Origin: Methylobacterium isbiliense
GTDB taxonomy: Bacteria > Pseudomonadota > Alphaproteobacteria > Rhizobiales > Beijerinckiaceae
NCBI RefSeq assembly: GCF_022179325.1
Contig: NZ_BPQQ01000012.1
Span: 1 to 39,445, forward strand
Reading direction: 5' to 3'
DNA length: 39,445 nt
The translations under genes and the position numbers were made by a program. Below, piece after piece: positions 7,413 through 15,923 of the stretch. Every line of letters begins with the position of its first letter. The stretch's first letter is position 1. Under the pieces are notes generated by a model, which saw only the letters and a list, made by a program, of their open reading frames with translations, was not told where the DNA came from and did no database searches.

Positions 7413-7760
7413 ATGTCCGCCTCGTCCACGCGCAAGGCCGTCCACACGACAAGCTTGCGCCTGACCCCGCAGGAGCGGCACACGATCGAGCGGGCGAGTG
7501 CCAAGCTGCACATCGGCGTGTCGACCTTCGCCCGTCTCGCCGCCGTGGAGGCGGCTAGGCAGGCTGCCGGCGGCGGTCGCTTCCGCGATCTCGCCCTGGC
7601 GCGCTGGACCGCGCTCATGGGCGAGCTGTCCGACGCGGTCAGCGATCTCTCGGACGCGCGGGCGGAGGATGCGGCGCTGTCGGCGGCCCTGGCCGAGCTG
7701 CTCGAGCGCCTGCGGCACATCCACCACGACGTCACGCGCGTGATCGAGGCCGGGCCGTGA
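7413..7760 (+). CDS. MobC-like relaxosome accessory protein, 115 aa
   Basis: The N-terminal TTSLRLTPQERHTIERASAK followed by LHIGVSTFARLAAVEAARQA is a ribbon-helix-helix DNA-binding unit as in MobC/MbeC-type plasmid mobilisation proteins, which help the relaxase open DNA at oriT. The C-terminal part is helical (DLSDARAEDAALSAALAELL). An AGGGAG ribosome-binding site precedes ATG 7413 by about eight bases. Its stop overlaps the GTG start of the relaxase by four bases (GTGA), so the two are translationally coupled. oriT would be expected in the 650 bases upstream; a weak agcac/gtgct dyad sits at 7366-7382. Confidence 0.75.
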   Translation: MSASSTRKAVHTTSLRLTPQERHTIERASAKLHIGVSTFARLAAVEAARQAAGGGRFRDLALARWTALMGELSDAVSDLSDARAEDAALSAALAELLERLRHIHHDVTRVIEAGP

Positions 7761-9505
7761 TTATCAACTGCCACCCGCACGGCCGCACGGCGAGCGCCAC
7801 CACGACGCTGGTCGCCCACCTGCTGTCGACCGAGGGCGGCCAGTGCGTCCACCTCGTGCGGGTGCGCGGCAGCCTCGCTCAGACGTTGGCCGCGGCGGTC
7901 AAGGATTTCACGCGGCTGCGGGACGGCTCCCGAGCCACGGTGGCCTTCCTGCACCTGACCCTGAGCCCGGCACGGCCGTGGAGCGGCGAGCAGCGGGACG
8001 AGGCCGTCGCCCGCATCCGGCGCGCGCTCGGCGCCGAGCAGCACGGCTACGCCCTGGTCGAGCACGCGGGCAAGCCCCGCGCCCGGGGCGAGAGCGGTGA
8101 CACGCACTGGCATATCCTCGTCTGCCATGTCGGCCCGGATGGTCGGGCTCTGGACACGGCCTTCCTTCACGCGCGCCTCGAGGCGGTGCGGGCCAGCCTC
8201 GAAGTGGATTTCGGCGAGCCGCTGACGGCCAGCCGGCGCACGGACGCGGTCGCCCGGCGCTTGCGCGCGATGGGTCGCGACGACGTGGCCGCGGCCGTCG
8301 AGGCGATCCGGCCCGCGCCGGACGCGCTGCCCCGCTCGGGCCTCACCAGCGCCACCCGCGCCCGCCTCGCGCGCGTCGGCATCTCCGCCCCCACGGTCAG
8401 GGCGGAGGTGCTGACCGCCTACGAGCGCAGCGACACAGGCAGCGGGTTCAAGGCAGCGCTGGAGGAGCTCGGCCTCGATCTGGTGCCGGGCGACACTCCC
8501 TGGGTCTGGCTCATCCGCCAGGACGGTCACCTGATCGGCGCGGTGGACCGGCTCGTCGGCCGGAGCCGGGCTGAGGTCGTGGCGCGCATGACGGCGCCCA
8601 TCGGCGAGCCCAGCCCTGACCGCACCGCCATGCGCGCGGCGGAGCCGGAGCAGCAGGCGGGCAGCGAGGTGGCACCAGCCGGCAGCCCTTCTCCGCGGCC
8701 GCAGGTGCCTGCGGCCCTTGGTGACAGGGAAACGCCGGCTGACACCGGCGAGCCGCCGATCGGTCCTGGCGACCGGACGACGAACACGACGCCAGCCGGA
8801 TCCGCCAGTTGGCCCGCTGCCGAGGACGACGTCCGGGGCGCTGCGCAGATCTGGACGGACCGGATCGCACGCGAGCGGGAGGCGCTGGAGGAGACCCTCG
8901 CCGAGCTGCGCTGCGCGAGTCCACTGCCGCCGTGCCGGCACGCCGAGCGCCGCCAAGCTCAGGCGCGGCTTGATGCTGCCTCGGCCGCGGAACGTACGGC
9001 AGAGACCGCCCTGCGGCACGCGCAAAAGTCGGCGCTGGCGCCTCGCGGCATCGGAGCGCGGCTCCGTGACACGCTTGCCCGCATGACAGGCGGGATGACG
9101 CAGGGCGAGGCCGAGATCCAGGCGGCGGCAGGTGCGCTCGCGCGAGCCCGTGACGCGCGGAAGGCCGCCTCCGATGCCGTGCGTCAGGTCCGCGAGCAGA
9201 TCGGGCAGGAGGCGATTGCCTACGAGAAGCTGCGCGAACGCGAGGCGGTCGAGCGGGCACCGGCTGAGCGCGGCATCCTTTGGGACCTCGCTCGGCTCCG
9301 CGACCAGCAGATCGTGCTGGAGCGCTGGCCGCAGCTCGCCCTGAAGGGCAGGACGGCCATCGAGGCGGCCGTCGATCGCCTGCGCCGGGCGCGGGTCGAG
9401 GACCGGCGCGAGCAGTGGAGCGCCGACCCGCGATCGCCGCACGCGAGGCAGATGAGCTCAGCGGACGAACCGCCTTACCGTTCTCCAGCACCCTGCCGCC
9501 CGTAA
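7757..9505 (+). CDS. Relaxase (MobA/VirD2-like), 582 aa
   Basis: A DNA-nicking transfer protein. The N-terminus resembles alphaproteobacterial relaxases with an HLL...V..VRG start: TTLVAHLLSTEGGQCVHLVR, then H66 in FLHLTLSP, and the metal-binding histidines in DTHWHILV (H117, H119). In this group the usual N-terminal tyrosine position is a histidine (AHLL), so the nucleophile is not obvious. Residues 210-300 form an uncharacterised extension. Residues 360-560 are charged coiled-coil (REREALEETLAELR, AERRQAQARLDAASAAERTA). The GTG start overlaps mobC. No coupling protein or mating-pair genes are in the window, so the element is mobilisable at most, unless the rest lies outside. Confidence 0.85.
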   Translation: MIINCHPHGRTASATTTLVAHLLSTEGGQCVHLVRVRGSLAQTLAAAVKDFTRLRDGSRATVAFLHLTLSPARPWSGEQRDEAVARIRRALGAEQHGYALVEHAGKPRARGESGDTHWHILVCHVGPDGRALDTAFLHARLEAVRASLEVDFGEPLTASRRTDAVARRLRAMGRDDVAAAVEAIRPAPDALPRSGLTSATRARLARVGISAPTVRAEVLTAYERSDTGSGFKAALEELGLDLVPGDTPWVWLIRQDGHLIGAVDRLVGRSRAEVVARMTAPIGEPSPDRTAMRAAEPEQQAGSEVAPAGSPSPRPQVPAALGDRETPADTGEPPIGPGDRTTNTTPAGSASWPAAEDDVRGAAQIWTDRIAREREALEETLAELRCASPLPPCRHAERRQAQARLDAASAAERTAETALRHAQKSALAPRGIGARLRDTLARMTGGMTQGEAEIQAAAGALARARDARKAASDAVRQVREQIGQEAIAYEKLREREAVERAPAERGILWDLARLRDQQIVLERWPQLALKGRTAIEAAVDRLRRARVEDRREQWSADPRSPHARQMSSADEPPYRSPAPCRP

Positions 9506-9627
9506 AGTCCCCTCCGTGAATGCCTTCCGGGCGCGCGGTTTCTGGCGCTCGAGGGATCGATCGGTTCGCGTCGCGCCGCAGGCTCTTCGCCATTCAGCAC
9601 GATAGTGAAGGAGGGTGGGGAGACGTC

Positions 9628-9732
9628 ATGGGTAAATGCCTCAGCGTGAGCGGCGCTTCCCCAAGCCTCTGTGCAGAGGCGACCGCGTGCGCTGAACCTG
9701 TTCCGTTGCGGACTGCTCAGCCGCTACCGTAA
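9628..9732 (+). CDS. Possible 34-aa protein, unknown
   Basis: ATG 9628 opens MGKCLSVSGASPSLCAEATA. Two purine-rich ribosome-binding-like runs (aaggagg and ggggag) lie 5-15 bases upstream, stronger than for most genes here. It ends 39 bases before the GAF-PAS kinase gene. It has three cysteines in 34 residues and no recognisable motif. It could be a leader peptide or chance. Confidence 0.2.
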   Translation: MGKCLSVSGASPSLCAEATACAEPVPLRTAQPLP

Positions 9733-9771
9733 GAGTAGCGGGCTGCTGCCCAGCTCGTCACGAGGTGACCG

Positions 9772-11298
9772 ATGATCGACGCCGCTGCCGATCCTCCGGC
9801 AGCCTCCGATCGCTCTTGGTCGGAGGCTGACCGGCTCGCCGCCCTGCGCGCCTACGAGATCCTCGATACCCCGCCCGAGCAAGCCCTCGACGATCTCTGC
9901 ACGATCGCCGCGCAGGTCTGTCGGACGCCGATCGCCGTCGTCAACCTGGTCGACGATACGCGCCAGTTCTTCAAGGCCGAGGTCGGGCTTGGTGTGCGCG
10001 AGACGCCCCTCGACGTCTCGATCTGCAAGTACGCCATCTTGCACCGCGGCCTGTACGTCGTGACCGACACGCTTCAGGACCCATGCTTCGCCTGCAATCC
10101 GCTCGTGACCGGCGAGCCGGGCCTGCGCTTCTATGCCGGAGCCTTGCTGAGGACGCCGGAGGGTTTGCCGCTGGGCACGATCGGCGTGCTGGATGTCAGG
10201 CCGCGACCGGATGGGCTCACGGCCGAGCAGGCCGAGGTTCTCCAGGCCCTCGCGCGGCAGGCCATGGTGCAGCTGGAGCACCGCCGCCTCCAGAAGGTTC
10301 TGGCCCGCCGGGAAGCCGAACTGGAGCAGATCCACGAGATCGCAGGTGTGGGTGGTCTGGAAGTCGAGCTCCGGGCCGGGTTCAGGAACCGGCGCTCGCC
10401 GCAGTACCTGCGCATCCACGGTCTGCCACCCGAGGCGGCCTGCGAGAGCCACGAGGCGTGGGTGAACCGCATCCACCCCGACGACCGCGAGGCGACGGAG
10501 CGCCACTTCATCGAGGCCGTGCAGGGCCACGAGACCAGCTACCAGGCCGAGTACCGCATCATCCGGCCGAGCGACGGCGAGGTTCGCTGGATCGCCGCGA
10601 CCGCACGGATTGAGCGCGATGGGGAGGGCCGTGCGCTGCGCCTGATCGGCGCGCATCGCGACATCACGCAGCGCAAGGTGAATGAGGAGGCGCGCGAGCT
10701 TCTTACCCGGGAGCTGTCGCACCGGATCAAGAACATCTTTGCGGTGGTGGGCGCACTGGCGACCTTGACGGCACGGGGGCATCCGGCGGCTCAAGAGTAT
10801 GCCGAGAGCTTCCTGAGCCGCCTCCAGGCCCTGGCGCTGGCGCACGAGTACGTTCGTCCGCACAGTGCGATGACACCTCCTCACGAAGCGAGCCTGACCG
10901 TGCAGGGTCTGTTTCGCGCGTTGCTGGCTCCCTACGCCGAGGAGGGGCGCGAGCGGTTCGTGATCGCAGGTGCCGACACCGCAGTTGGTGAGCGGGCGGC
11001 GACGGCACTCGCGCTGATCATGCACGAGCAGGCCACCAACGCCGTGAAGTACGGTGCGCTGTCCACGGCTGGTGGACGCGTGACAATCCAGATCTGCCGT
11101 GAAGGCGATAGCCTCGCGGTTCTATGGCAGGAGCAGGGCGGCCCCCGGGTGGCCGGAGCGCCGGAGCGTCGCGGGTTCGGCAGCCAGATGATGGCTCGGA
11201 GCGTAGGCACACAGCTAGGCGGAGAGCTGAAGTACGAGTGGCAGCCGGAGGGGCTGACGATCCGCATCACGGCGCCGATCGAAAGGCTGGGTGAATAG
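9772..11298 (+). CDS. GAF-PAS-HWE sensor histidine kinase, 508 aa
   Basis: A soluble sensor kinase without membrane segments. A GAF domain (about 20-175; YEILDTPPEQALDDLCTIAA, then FACNPLVTGEPGLRFYAGAL) is followed by a PAS_3-type domain (about 190-305; WVNRIHPDDREATERHFIEA, AEYRIIRPSDGEVRWI). The kinase core has the HisKA_2/HWE H-box ELSHRIKNIFAVVGA (H317), the N-box MHEQATNAVKYGAL, and LWQEQGGP with the W-x-E signature of HWE kinases. The GAF is closely similar to that of the kinase at 19276-22326, suggesting paralogy. No response regulator gene is adjacent. ATG 9772 follows a GAGGTGACC stretch that could act as ribosome-binding site. Confidence 0.92.
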   Translation: MIDAAADPPAASDRSWSEADRLAALRAYEILDTPPEQALDDLCTIAAQVCRTPIAVVNLVDDTRQFFKAEVGLGVRETPLDVSICKYAILHRGLYVVTDTLQDPCFACNPLVTGEPGLRFYAGALLRTPEGLPLGTIGVLDVRPRPDGLTAEQAEVLQALARQAMVQLEHRRLQKVLARREAELEQIHEIAGVGGLEVELRAGFRNRRSPQYLRIHGLPPEAACESHEAWVNRIHPDDREATERHFIEAVQGHETSYQAEYRIIRPSDGEVRWIAATARIERDGEGRALRLIGAHRDITQRKVNEEARELLTRELSHRIKNIFAVVGALATLTARGHPAAQEYAESFLSRLQALALAHEYVRPHSAMTPPHEASLTVQGLFRALLAPYAEEGRERFVIAGADTAVGERAATALALIMHEQATNAVKYGALSTAGGRVTIQICREGDSLAVLWQEQGGPRVAGAPERRGFGSQMMARSVGTQLGGELKYEWQPEGLTIRITAPIERLGE

Positions 11299-11421
11299 GT
11301 TATGGCCTGAGCGTCGCAGAATTCGTTTGGCTTAGATTTGTGAGTCTCGACTGACGATGCACTGGATCAGCCTTAGATACTGAACTGCAATATCGTGGCA
11401 ATTTGGCGTTCAAGCTGTGCT

Positions 11422-11850
11422 CTAGGGTGGATATGGCCCCCGGAAGAGGTCGCCGATAGCCTTGCGGCGGAACAGCGTGAACCAGCGCCGCCGCCGGTGC
11501 TCTGGCCGGTCGTGCAGCATGTGACAGCGCTGGCAGAGCGCCGCGAGGTTCTGGTCCGCGTTGTCAGACGTGTCGTGGTTGCGGTGCGCCGCCGCCAGCA
11601 CCACCCGCGTCGTGCGCACCTCCGCCAGCAGGTCGACGGCCGGGCTGCGCCGCAGCACTCGTCCGCGGCCATTGCGCCACGTCCCGACCTCCGCGTCCCA
11701 CCACCTTCCGTCCGAGAGGCAGATGACGCGCTGCAGGTGCGGTCGCCCGCAGCCCTCGCAGCGCCCGCCCGCGCGGCGGAAGCGGACCACCGCCGAGAGC
11801 TGGGGCCAGTCGATCGGATAGTAGCCGCGATGCTCGCGTCGGATCGGCAT
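11422..11850 (-). CDS. HNH-type endonuclease-like protein, 142 aa
   Basis: From ATG 11850 (MPIRREHRGYYPIDWPQLSA) the protein has a zinc-knuckle layout around an HNH core: CEGCG (C31, C34), then AAHRNHDTSDNADQNLAALC with H89, N91, H92 and N101, and CQRCHMLHDRPEH (C106, C109, H110). This is the H-N-H/N fold used by many small nucleases. It starts five bases after the stop of the serine recombinase gene on the same strand, so they form an operon. A nicking or cutting role linked to the recombinase is inferred from position only; stand-alone HNH genes are common in this group. Confidence 0.8.
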   Translation of the reverse strand: MPIRREHRGYYPIDWPQLSAVVRFRRAGGRCEGCGRPHLQRVICLSDGRWWDAEVGTWRNGRGRVLRRSPAVDLLAEVRTTRVVLAAAHRNHDTSDNADQNLAALCQRCHMLHDRPEHRRRRWFTLFRRKAIGDLFRGPYPP

Positions 11851-11854
11851 CCCC

Positions 11855-12442
11855 TCAGCCCTTCCTCGCCGCCGCCTGGCTACGCGCCCGCGCCTGCGGA
11901 AAGTAGCTGTAGAAGGTGAAGCGGCTGACCCCCAGCCGCTTGGCGATCTCGGCCACCGAGATGTTGCCCGCCGCCAGGAGCGCTCGCCCAACCTCAAGAT
12001 CCGCCTCGGACAAGGCCTTGGGCCGGCCACCCTTGCGACCGCGTGCCAGGGCGGCTTTCAGGCCCTCCAGGGTGCGTTCGCGGTTGAGGTCGAGGAAGTA
12101 CTCGGCCATGGCGCCATGCACCTGCAGGGCGAAGCGGCCATGGGCCGTGTCGCTGTCGAACTGCTCGGTGAGCGAGCGGAAGTGGACATCTTGCCGACGC
12201 AGGCCATCGATGGTGCGCATCATCTCGACCAGCGAGCGCCCGAGCCGGTCGAGCTTCCAGACCACCAGCACGTCCTCGGGGCGCAGGAAAGCGAGGGCCG
12301 CCTCGAACGCAGGGCGCTTGGTGCCGGCCTTGCCGGACTTCTTCTCCTCAAAGAGGCGCTCGCAGCCGGCCTTAGTCAGGGCGTCGCGCTGGAGGTCGAG
12401 GTTCTGGTCCTGGGTCGAGACGCGGGCGTATCCGACGAGCAT
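11855..12442 (-). CDS. Serine recombinase (resolvase/invertase), 195 aa
   Basis: A site-specific recombinase of the Tn3 resolvase/Pin invertase class. MLVGYARVSTQDQNLDLQRD carries the catalytic serine (S9). VVWKLDRLGRSLVEMM holds the conserved arginines of the active site. The long E-helix region (FALQVHGAMAEYFLDLNRER) is typical, and the C-terminus is a helix-turn-helix (NISVAEIAKRLGVSRFTFYS). Size fits small resolvases. The start is set by homology of the N-terminus; upstream in-frame residues are not family-like. Dyads directly upstream (12442-12504, 12562-12589) resemble recombination subsites. It is followed by the HNH gene. Confidence 0.93.
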   Translation of the reverse strand: MLVGYARVSTQDQNLDLQRDALTKAGCERLFEEKKSGKAGTKRPAFEAALAFLRPEDVLVVWKLDRLGRSLVEMMRTIDGLRRQDVHFRSLTEQFDSDTAHGRFALQVHGAMAEYFLDLNRERTLEGLKAALARGRKGGRPKALSEADLEVGRALLAAGNISVAEIAKRLGVSRFTFYSYFPQARARSQAAARKG

Positions 12443-12504
12443 GTCAGGATAGTAGCGGAGGAGCGTATTCCTAGCAGTAGTTTTCCTACCACAGTTTCCT
12501 GACA
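12442..12504. repeat. Possible res region: 8-bp inverted ends with internal aggaa repeats
   Basis: The ends tgtcagga (12442-12449) and tcctgaca (12497-12504) are exact inverted repeats. Read on the minus strand the segment contains three spaced copies of a (c/t)aggaa word. It begins at the recombinase start codon, where resolvase subsites usually lie. Together with the dyad at 12562-12589 it could form a multi-subsite res. Confidence 0.45.
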
Positions 12505-12561
12505 TCCACAGCCGCGTCGCGCCCTCGCGTCAAGTGCGTCAGTGGAGGACGCGCCCAGCGT

Positions 12562-12589
12562 TGTTAGGAAAATGGTCGTTTTTCTTACA
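12562..12589. repeat. 28-bp dyad resembling a serine-recombinase core site
   Basis: tgttaggaaaa (12562-12572) and tttttcttaca (12579-12589) are inverted with 9 of 11 matches around a 6-base centre. The length (28 bp) is that of a resolvase crossover subsite, and the taggaa word is shared with the dyad 58 bases downstream nearer the recombinase gene. Confidence 0.45.
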
Positions 12590-13027
12590 TACCGGCTGCG
12601 ACCGAGCGCAGATGGTGTGTCTCGCCTGGGTCTGGATGATGGCCTCACGCTCTGCTGAGGCTGCCTATCGTGAGTGCCGCCGGTCTCGGTGTCTCACGGC
12701 AGCACCTTGGATGGGCATGCCTCCGTCAGGCGCTCGGCCGGCATGTCGCTCCCGGGCCTTGCAACCGTTTTCCCGAACCTCTTATTTCCAGTATGGTTTC
12801 CATGCGCCGGAATTGAAATTTGAGCGCCGCGCTAATTTGACAATCCAATTGGCGGCGACTTAGCCTGATTGTCTTAGGCCATCTCAAAACAGAAGATTTG
12901 AACTAAATATTAACATCTCTAAAGGCTGATTATTGCACCGGTTGCCTCGGCCTAATCTAAGATATGGTACAGACATCCGGCTGCATCTCCGAGTTGCAGG
13001 ATCGTTGGCACACCGTTCGAGTAGGCT
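12590..13027. other. Intergenic region ahead of the chemoreceptor operon
   Basis: No convincing gene is seen. From about 12780 the base composition turns AT-rich. A ttgaca box at 12837-12842 overlaps a perfect inverted repeat gacaatc/gattgtc (12839-12845 and 12867-12873), which brackets the palindrome ccaattgg. The -10 match is poor, so this is only a candidate promoter/operator for the genes at 13028-14826. Confidence 0.35.
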
Positions 13028-13366
13028 GTGAGTCGAAACCTGGTTGCAGCATTGACCCTGAGCTTCATCCTCCTCTGCGGGATGGCGCCCGTGGCGCTCA
13101 CGCTCGCGCCTCGCCCCGGCCAACCGGTAGCTGTCGTGACGCTCATGCCTGATGCGCCCCTGCCCTCCGCGATCGCAGCAACGGAGGCTCGGATCATCTG
13201 GATGTCGAGCCGAGGTCGGATTGTCATCCTCAGTACCGCCTCATTCGACCTCGTCGCGGACCTTTATCGAGGGGGCGCAACCCTCGTCGTGACCGCTGCC
13301 CTGTTCCCGGGATGCAATCCCGACACTTCTGCACCCACCCCTCGGATCGGAGCTGGATCCCTATGA
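13028..13366 (+). CDS. Small exported or membrane-anchored protein, unknown, 112 aa
   Basis: The GTG start gives [20 protein letters not shown], a clear hydrophobic signal or anchor. The body runs [40 protein letters not shown], and ends near a cysteine in [10 protein letters not shown]. The pattern of a hydrophobic start, a variable strand region and a GA(T/W)LV...GC ending recalls a family of small unknown proteins in Methylobacterium. Its stop overlaps the ATG of the chemoreceptor by four bases (ATGA), so it is translationally coupled to it and may be a periplasmic or membrane partner of that receptor. This role is inferred from coupling only. Confidence 0.7.
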   Translation: MSRNLVAALTLSFILLCGMAPVALTLAPRPGQPVAVVTLMPDAPLPSAIAATEARIIWMSSRGRIVILSTASFDLVADLYRGGATLVVTAALFPGCNPDTSAPTPRIGAGSL

Positions 13367-14826
13367 CCAAGTCTCGCGCCCTTGACCAACTGCGGCGCGC
13401 GTTCCTGCCGATCATGCTCGGCGGGTTGAGCGGCCTGTACGCCGTCATCGTGATCGCGGCTTGGCTCGTCGGCGGGCAGCCACTCGCCGTCGGAACCGTC
13501 GGTGGGGCGCTGCTTCTTGCCGTGTTCGGTGCTGCTCGGATCGCCGGCGCGGATGCGCTCACGCGCCACCTCTCGGCCGCAACAGCAATGGCGCTGGTTG
13601 GGCTGCTGGTGTTCTGCACCGCCGGCACGCACCTACAGATCGACATGCACATGGCCTTCTTCGCCGTGCTCGCCGTCACGGCGGGCTGGAGCTGCTGGTC
13701 GTCGATCCTGGTTGCCACCGCGGTGGTCGCTGTCCATCACCTGTCGCTCAACGTGCTCTATCCGGCTGCCGTGTTTCCGAACGGCGCCGAGTACTCGCGC
13801 GTGGTGCTCCACGCGGTCATTCTAGTGATCGAGGCTGGCGCACTCGCCTTAGCCGCTCGCCAGCTCGCCCGCGCGCTGGCTGCCTCGGAAACGGCGGCAG
13901 CAGAGGCGGCCCGCAATGCCCGTCATGCGCAGGACCTCGCCGCTGCGCAGGAGGCGGAGAACGCCGCCAAGATGAAGCGCGTGAGCCTGCTCGACGCCCT
14001 CACGCAGGCCTTCGAGCGTGACGTCTCCGTTCTGGCCCAAGGGCTCGCGGGCGCTGCCACCGAGATGGAAGCGACGGCGCAATCCATGGCGAGAATTGCC
14101 GCCGACACGACACAGCAGACGGTAACGGCCGCAGGAGCAGCGCAGCAAACCTCGGCGAACGTGCAGATGGTCGCCGCGGCAAGCGAGGAGATGTCAGCTT
14201 CCGTGCGGGAGATCGTGCACCAGGTCGGCCAGTCGGCACAGGTGGCGACCGGAGCCGTCGAGACAGCACGCCAGACCAATGCGACGGTGCAGCGCCTAGC
14301 GAGCACGGCTGAACAGGTCAGCACCATCGTGTCGGTGATCTCCGACATTGCGTCACAAACAAACCTGCTGGCGCTGAACGCCACGATTGAGGCTGCGCGA
14401 GCAGGTGAGGCGGGTCGAGGATTTGCAGTGGTCGCCGCCGAGGTGAAGCAGCTCGCTGGACAGACTGCGAAGGCGACCGAGGAGATTTCCGGGCAGATCA
14501 CGGTCATTCAGGACGAAACGCGCCAAGCGGTAGCGGACCTTCGCCAGATCGGCCGGGTTATTGCCGAGATGTCGAGTGTTTCGGCTGGGATTGCGGAGGC
14601 AATGGAGGAGCAGGGCGCGACGACGCTGGAGATCGCCCGCAACGTGCAGCAGGCCGCCCGCGGCACAGAGATGGTGACGGGCAACATCTCGCAAGTTCGG
14701 GAGGGGGCTGGTCAGACCAGTACGGCGGCCACACAAGTCCTGAGCGCAGCTCGGGAGCTTGCATTGCACGCTGACAGCCTGACGCAGGAAGTAACATCAT
14801 TTCTAATTCGTGTTAAATCAGCATAG
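13363..14826 (+). CDS. Membrane chemoreceptor with His-rich integral-membrane sensor, 487 aa
   Basis: A methyl-accepting chemotaxis protein. ATG 13363 is chosen because it overlaps the upstream stop and is followed directly by the first membrane segment. Residues 15-165 hold about six membrane helices with small loops and no periplasmic sensor domain. Conserved-looking histidines lie in or near them: H90 and H96 in [13 protein letters not shown]125-H126 in [10 protein letters not shown], and H150. A coiled-coil linker (165-215) leads to the signalling domain with the classic hairpin tip ([20 protein letters not shown], then [18 protein letters not shown]). There is no CheR-binding C-terminal pentapeptide. 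Membrane-embedded histidines suggest redox, metal or heme sensing (inference). Confidence 0.9.
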   Translation: MTKSRALDQLRRAFLPIMLGGLSGLYAVIVIAAWLVGGQPLAVGTVGGALLLAVFGAARIAGADALTRHLSAATAMALVGLLVFCTAGTHLQIDMHMAFFAVLAVTAGWSCWSSILVATAVVAVHHLSLNVLYPAAVFPNGAEYSRVVLHAVILVIEAGALALAARQLARALAASETAAAEAARNARHAQDLAAAQEAENAAKMKRVSLLDALTQAFERDVSVLAQGLAGAATEMEATAQSMARIAADTTQQTVTAAGAAQQTSANVQMVAAASEEMSASVREIVHQVGQSAQVATGAVETARQTNATVQRLASTAEQVSTIVSVISDIASQTNLLALNATIEAARAGEAGRGFAVVAAEVKQLAGQTAKATEEISGQITVIQDETRQAVADLRQIGRVIAEMSSVSAGIAEAMEEQGATTLEIARNVQQAARGTEMVTGNISQVREGAGQTSTAATQVLSAARELALHADSLTQEVTSFLIRVKSA

Positions 14827-14925
14827 ACGCTCGAAAGACAATGTCCAATAGTAAGCTTTCATGCCGATGATTTCGCCGCCTCATCAACGCCACGCAGCCA
14901 GATGATCTGGTTTAATACACTGTCC

Positions 14926-15330
14926 TTAGCGCGCCTCCACGTCGTAGGGCGAGCCGATGTAGCGACCCGACGGCGGCACCTGATCATTCCTCCGCCACTC
15001 GACGCGGGCGCCTTCCGGCCCGTGCTGGACGAGGAAGTTCTGCACCCAGACGCGCCGCAGGGTCTCAAGGGCCGCGGCGTCCCGCACGACCGGCGGCGCG
15101 CCGTCCGCCGTGGCGAGAGCCAGTAACGTGAAGCCATCAACGGCGGTCTGCACCGCCCACGCCCGGCGCCCAGTCTGGCTCTTGGGCAGCCGGAACTCGC
15201 TCGCTCGGAGCTCGTACCGTTCGGCCTATGTCGGGGTCGTGCACGCGCGTAGCCAGTTGGGAGCCACCGTTGCCAGCGCGTTCAGTGGGCAGCGCAATGT
15301 CTCGCCGACGACTTCGAGCCGGCTCGTCCT
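14926..15330 (-). mobile_element. Remnant of an IS1182-family transposase
   Basis: Reading the minus strand in one frame from about 15330 gives SRLEVVGETLRCPLNALATV, APNWLRACTTPT, an in-frame TAG, then AERYELRASEFRLPKSQTGR, RAWAVQTAVDGFTLLALATA, ALETLRRVWVQNFL and WRRNDQVPPSGRYIGSPYDV. These match in order the middle of IS1182-type transposases. It stops at EAR followed by TAA at 14926, where the family continues Y..KR. Both ends are missing and there is one nonsense codon, so it is a dead internal fragment of roughly 135 codons. Confidence 0.8.
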
Positions 15331-15345
15331 CTCATCGCAGGAGGC

Positions 15346-15923
15346 ACAGCGAATTCGCCACCAACATCAAAGTGCGGAGAACCGTCAAACCGAGGGAGGA
15401 TCATCAGAATGATCCTGCAGCCGCGCGGACGCGTGCCACTGTGACGAGGTTCACCGCCACAGTGAGGAGCATGACGATCTAGGCCCGTCGTGTGGGCGAC
15501 TTCTCTGACCCCGAGCCGTGAACCGGTTTCAGTACTTCAGACCGCGCGCGATCAGCGCGGGATCTGGCCTAGTCCTGCGCATCCTGAAGATACCCTTGAT
15601 GTCGCGATCTTAATTTGACGCATGCGCGATAAGTGCAGGCGACGCAGTCGTTAAACGTCTGCTGATTTCAATTTTACGCAATTACTTGCGCTATTATCAG
15701 CGCAAGTTTACATTTTTCAATGAAAAATTATCACAACTAAAGATTGAAATCGTCATGAAATGCGCATCCAGGCAGGTCGATCCTGCACGATGCTTAGTTC
15801 AATCTGCTTAATCCATGAGATTTCCGACAAAAGTCCACTCTACAATCAGATCAATATCTTAGAAATAACTGACGGCCACGCTCCTGGTGACAGACACCAA
15901 GCCTGCACGAGGCACACTCCATC
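15346..15923. other. Intergenic region with two hairpins ahead of the PAS chemoreceptor
   Basis: No gene is supported. 15600-15880 is strongly AT-rich. Two exact dyads occur: acttgcgct (15684-15692) with agcgcaagt (15699-15707), loop 6; and atttttca (15712-15719) with tgaaaaat (15721-15728), loop 1. They lie 196-240 bases before the receptor start and may be operator sites or an mRNA leader structure. Confidence 0.5.

Noticed and set aside
6968-9442. An 824-codon open frame on the minus strand opposite the mobilisation genes
   Set aside because: It is arginine- and proline-rich and lies opposite well-supported mobC and relaxase genes; long antisense frames are expected at this GC content.
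12534-12863. 109-codon plus-strand frame between the recombinase and the chemoreceptor operon
   Set aside because: It crosses the res-like dyad and AT-rich promoter-like DNA, has odd Cys/Arg/Trp composition and no ribosome-binding site.
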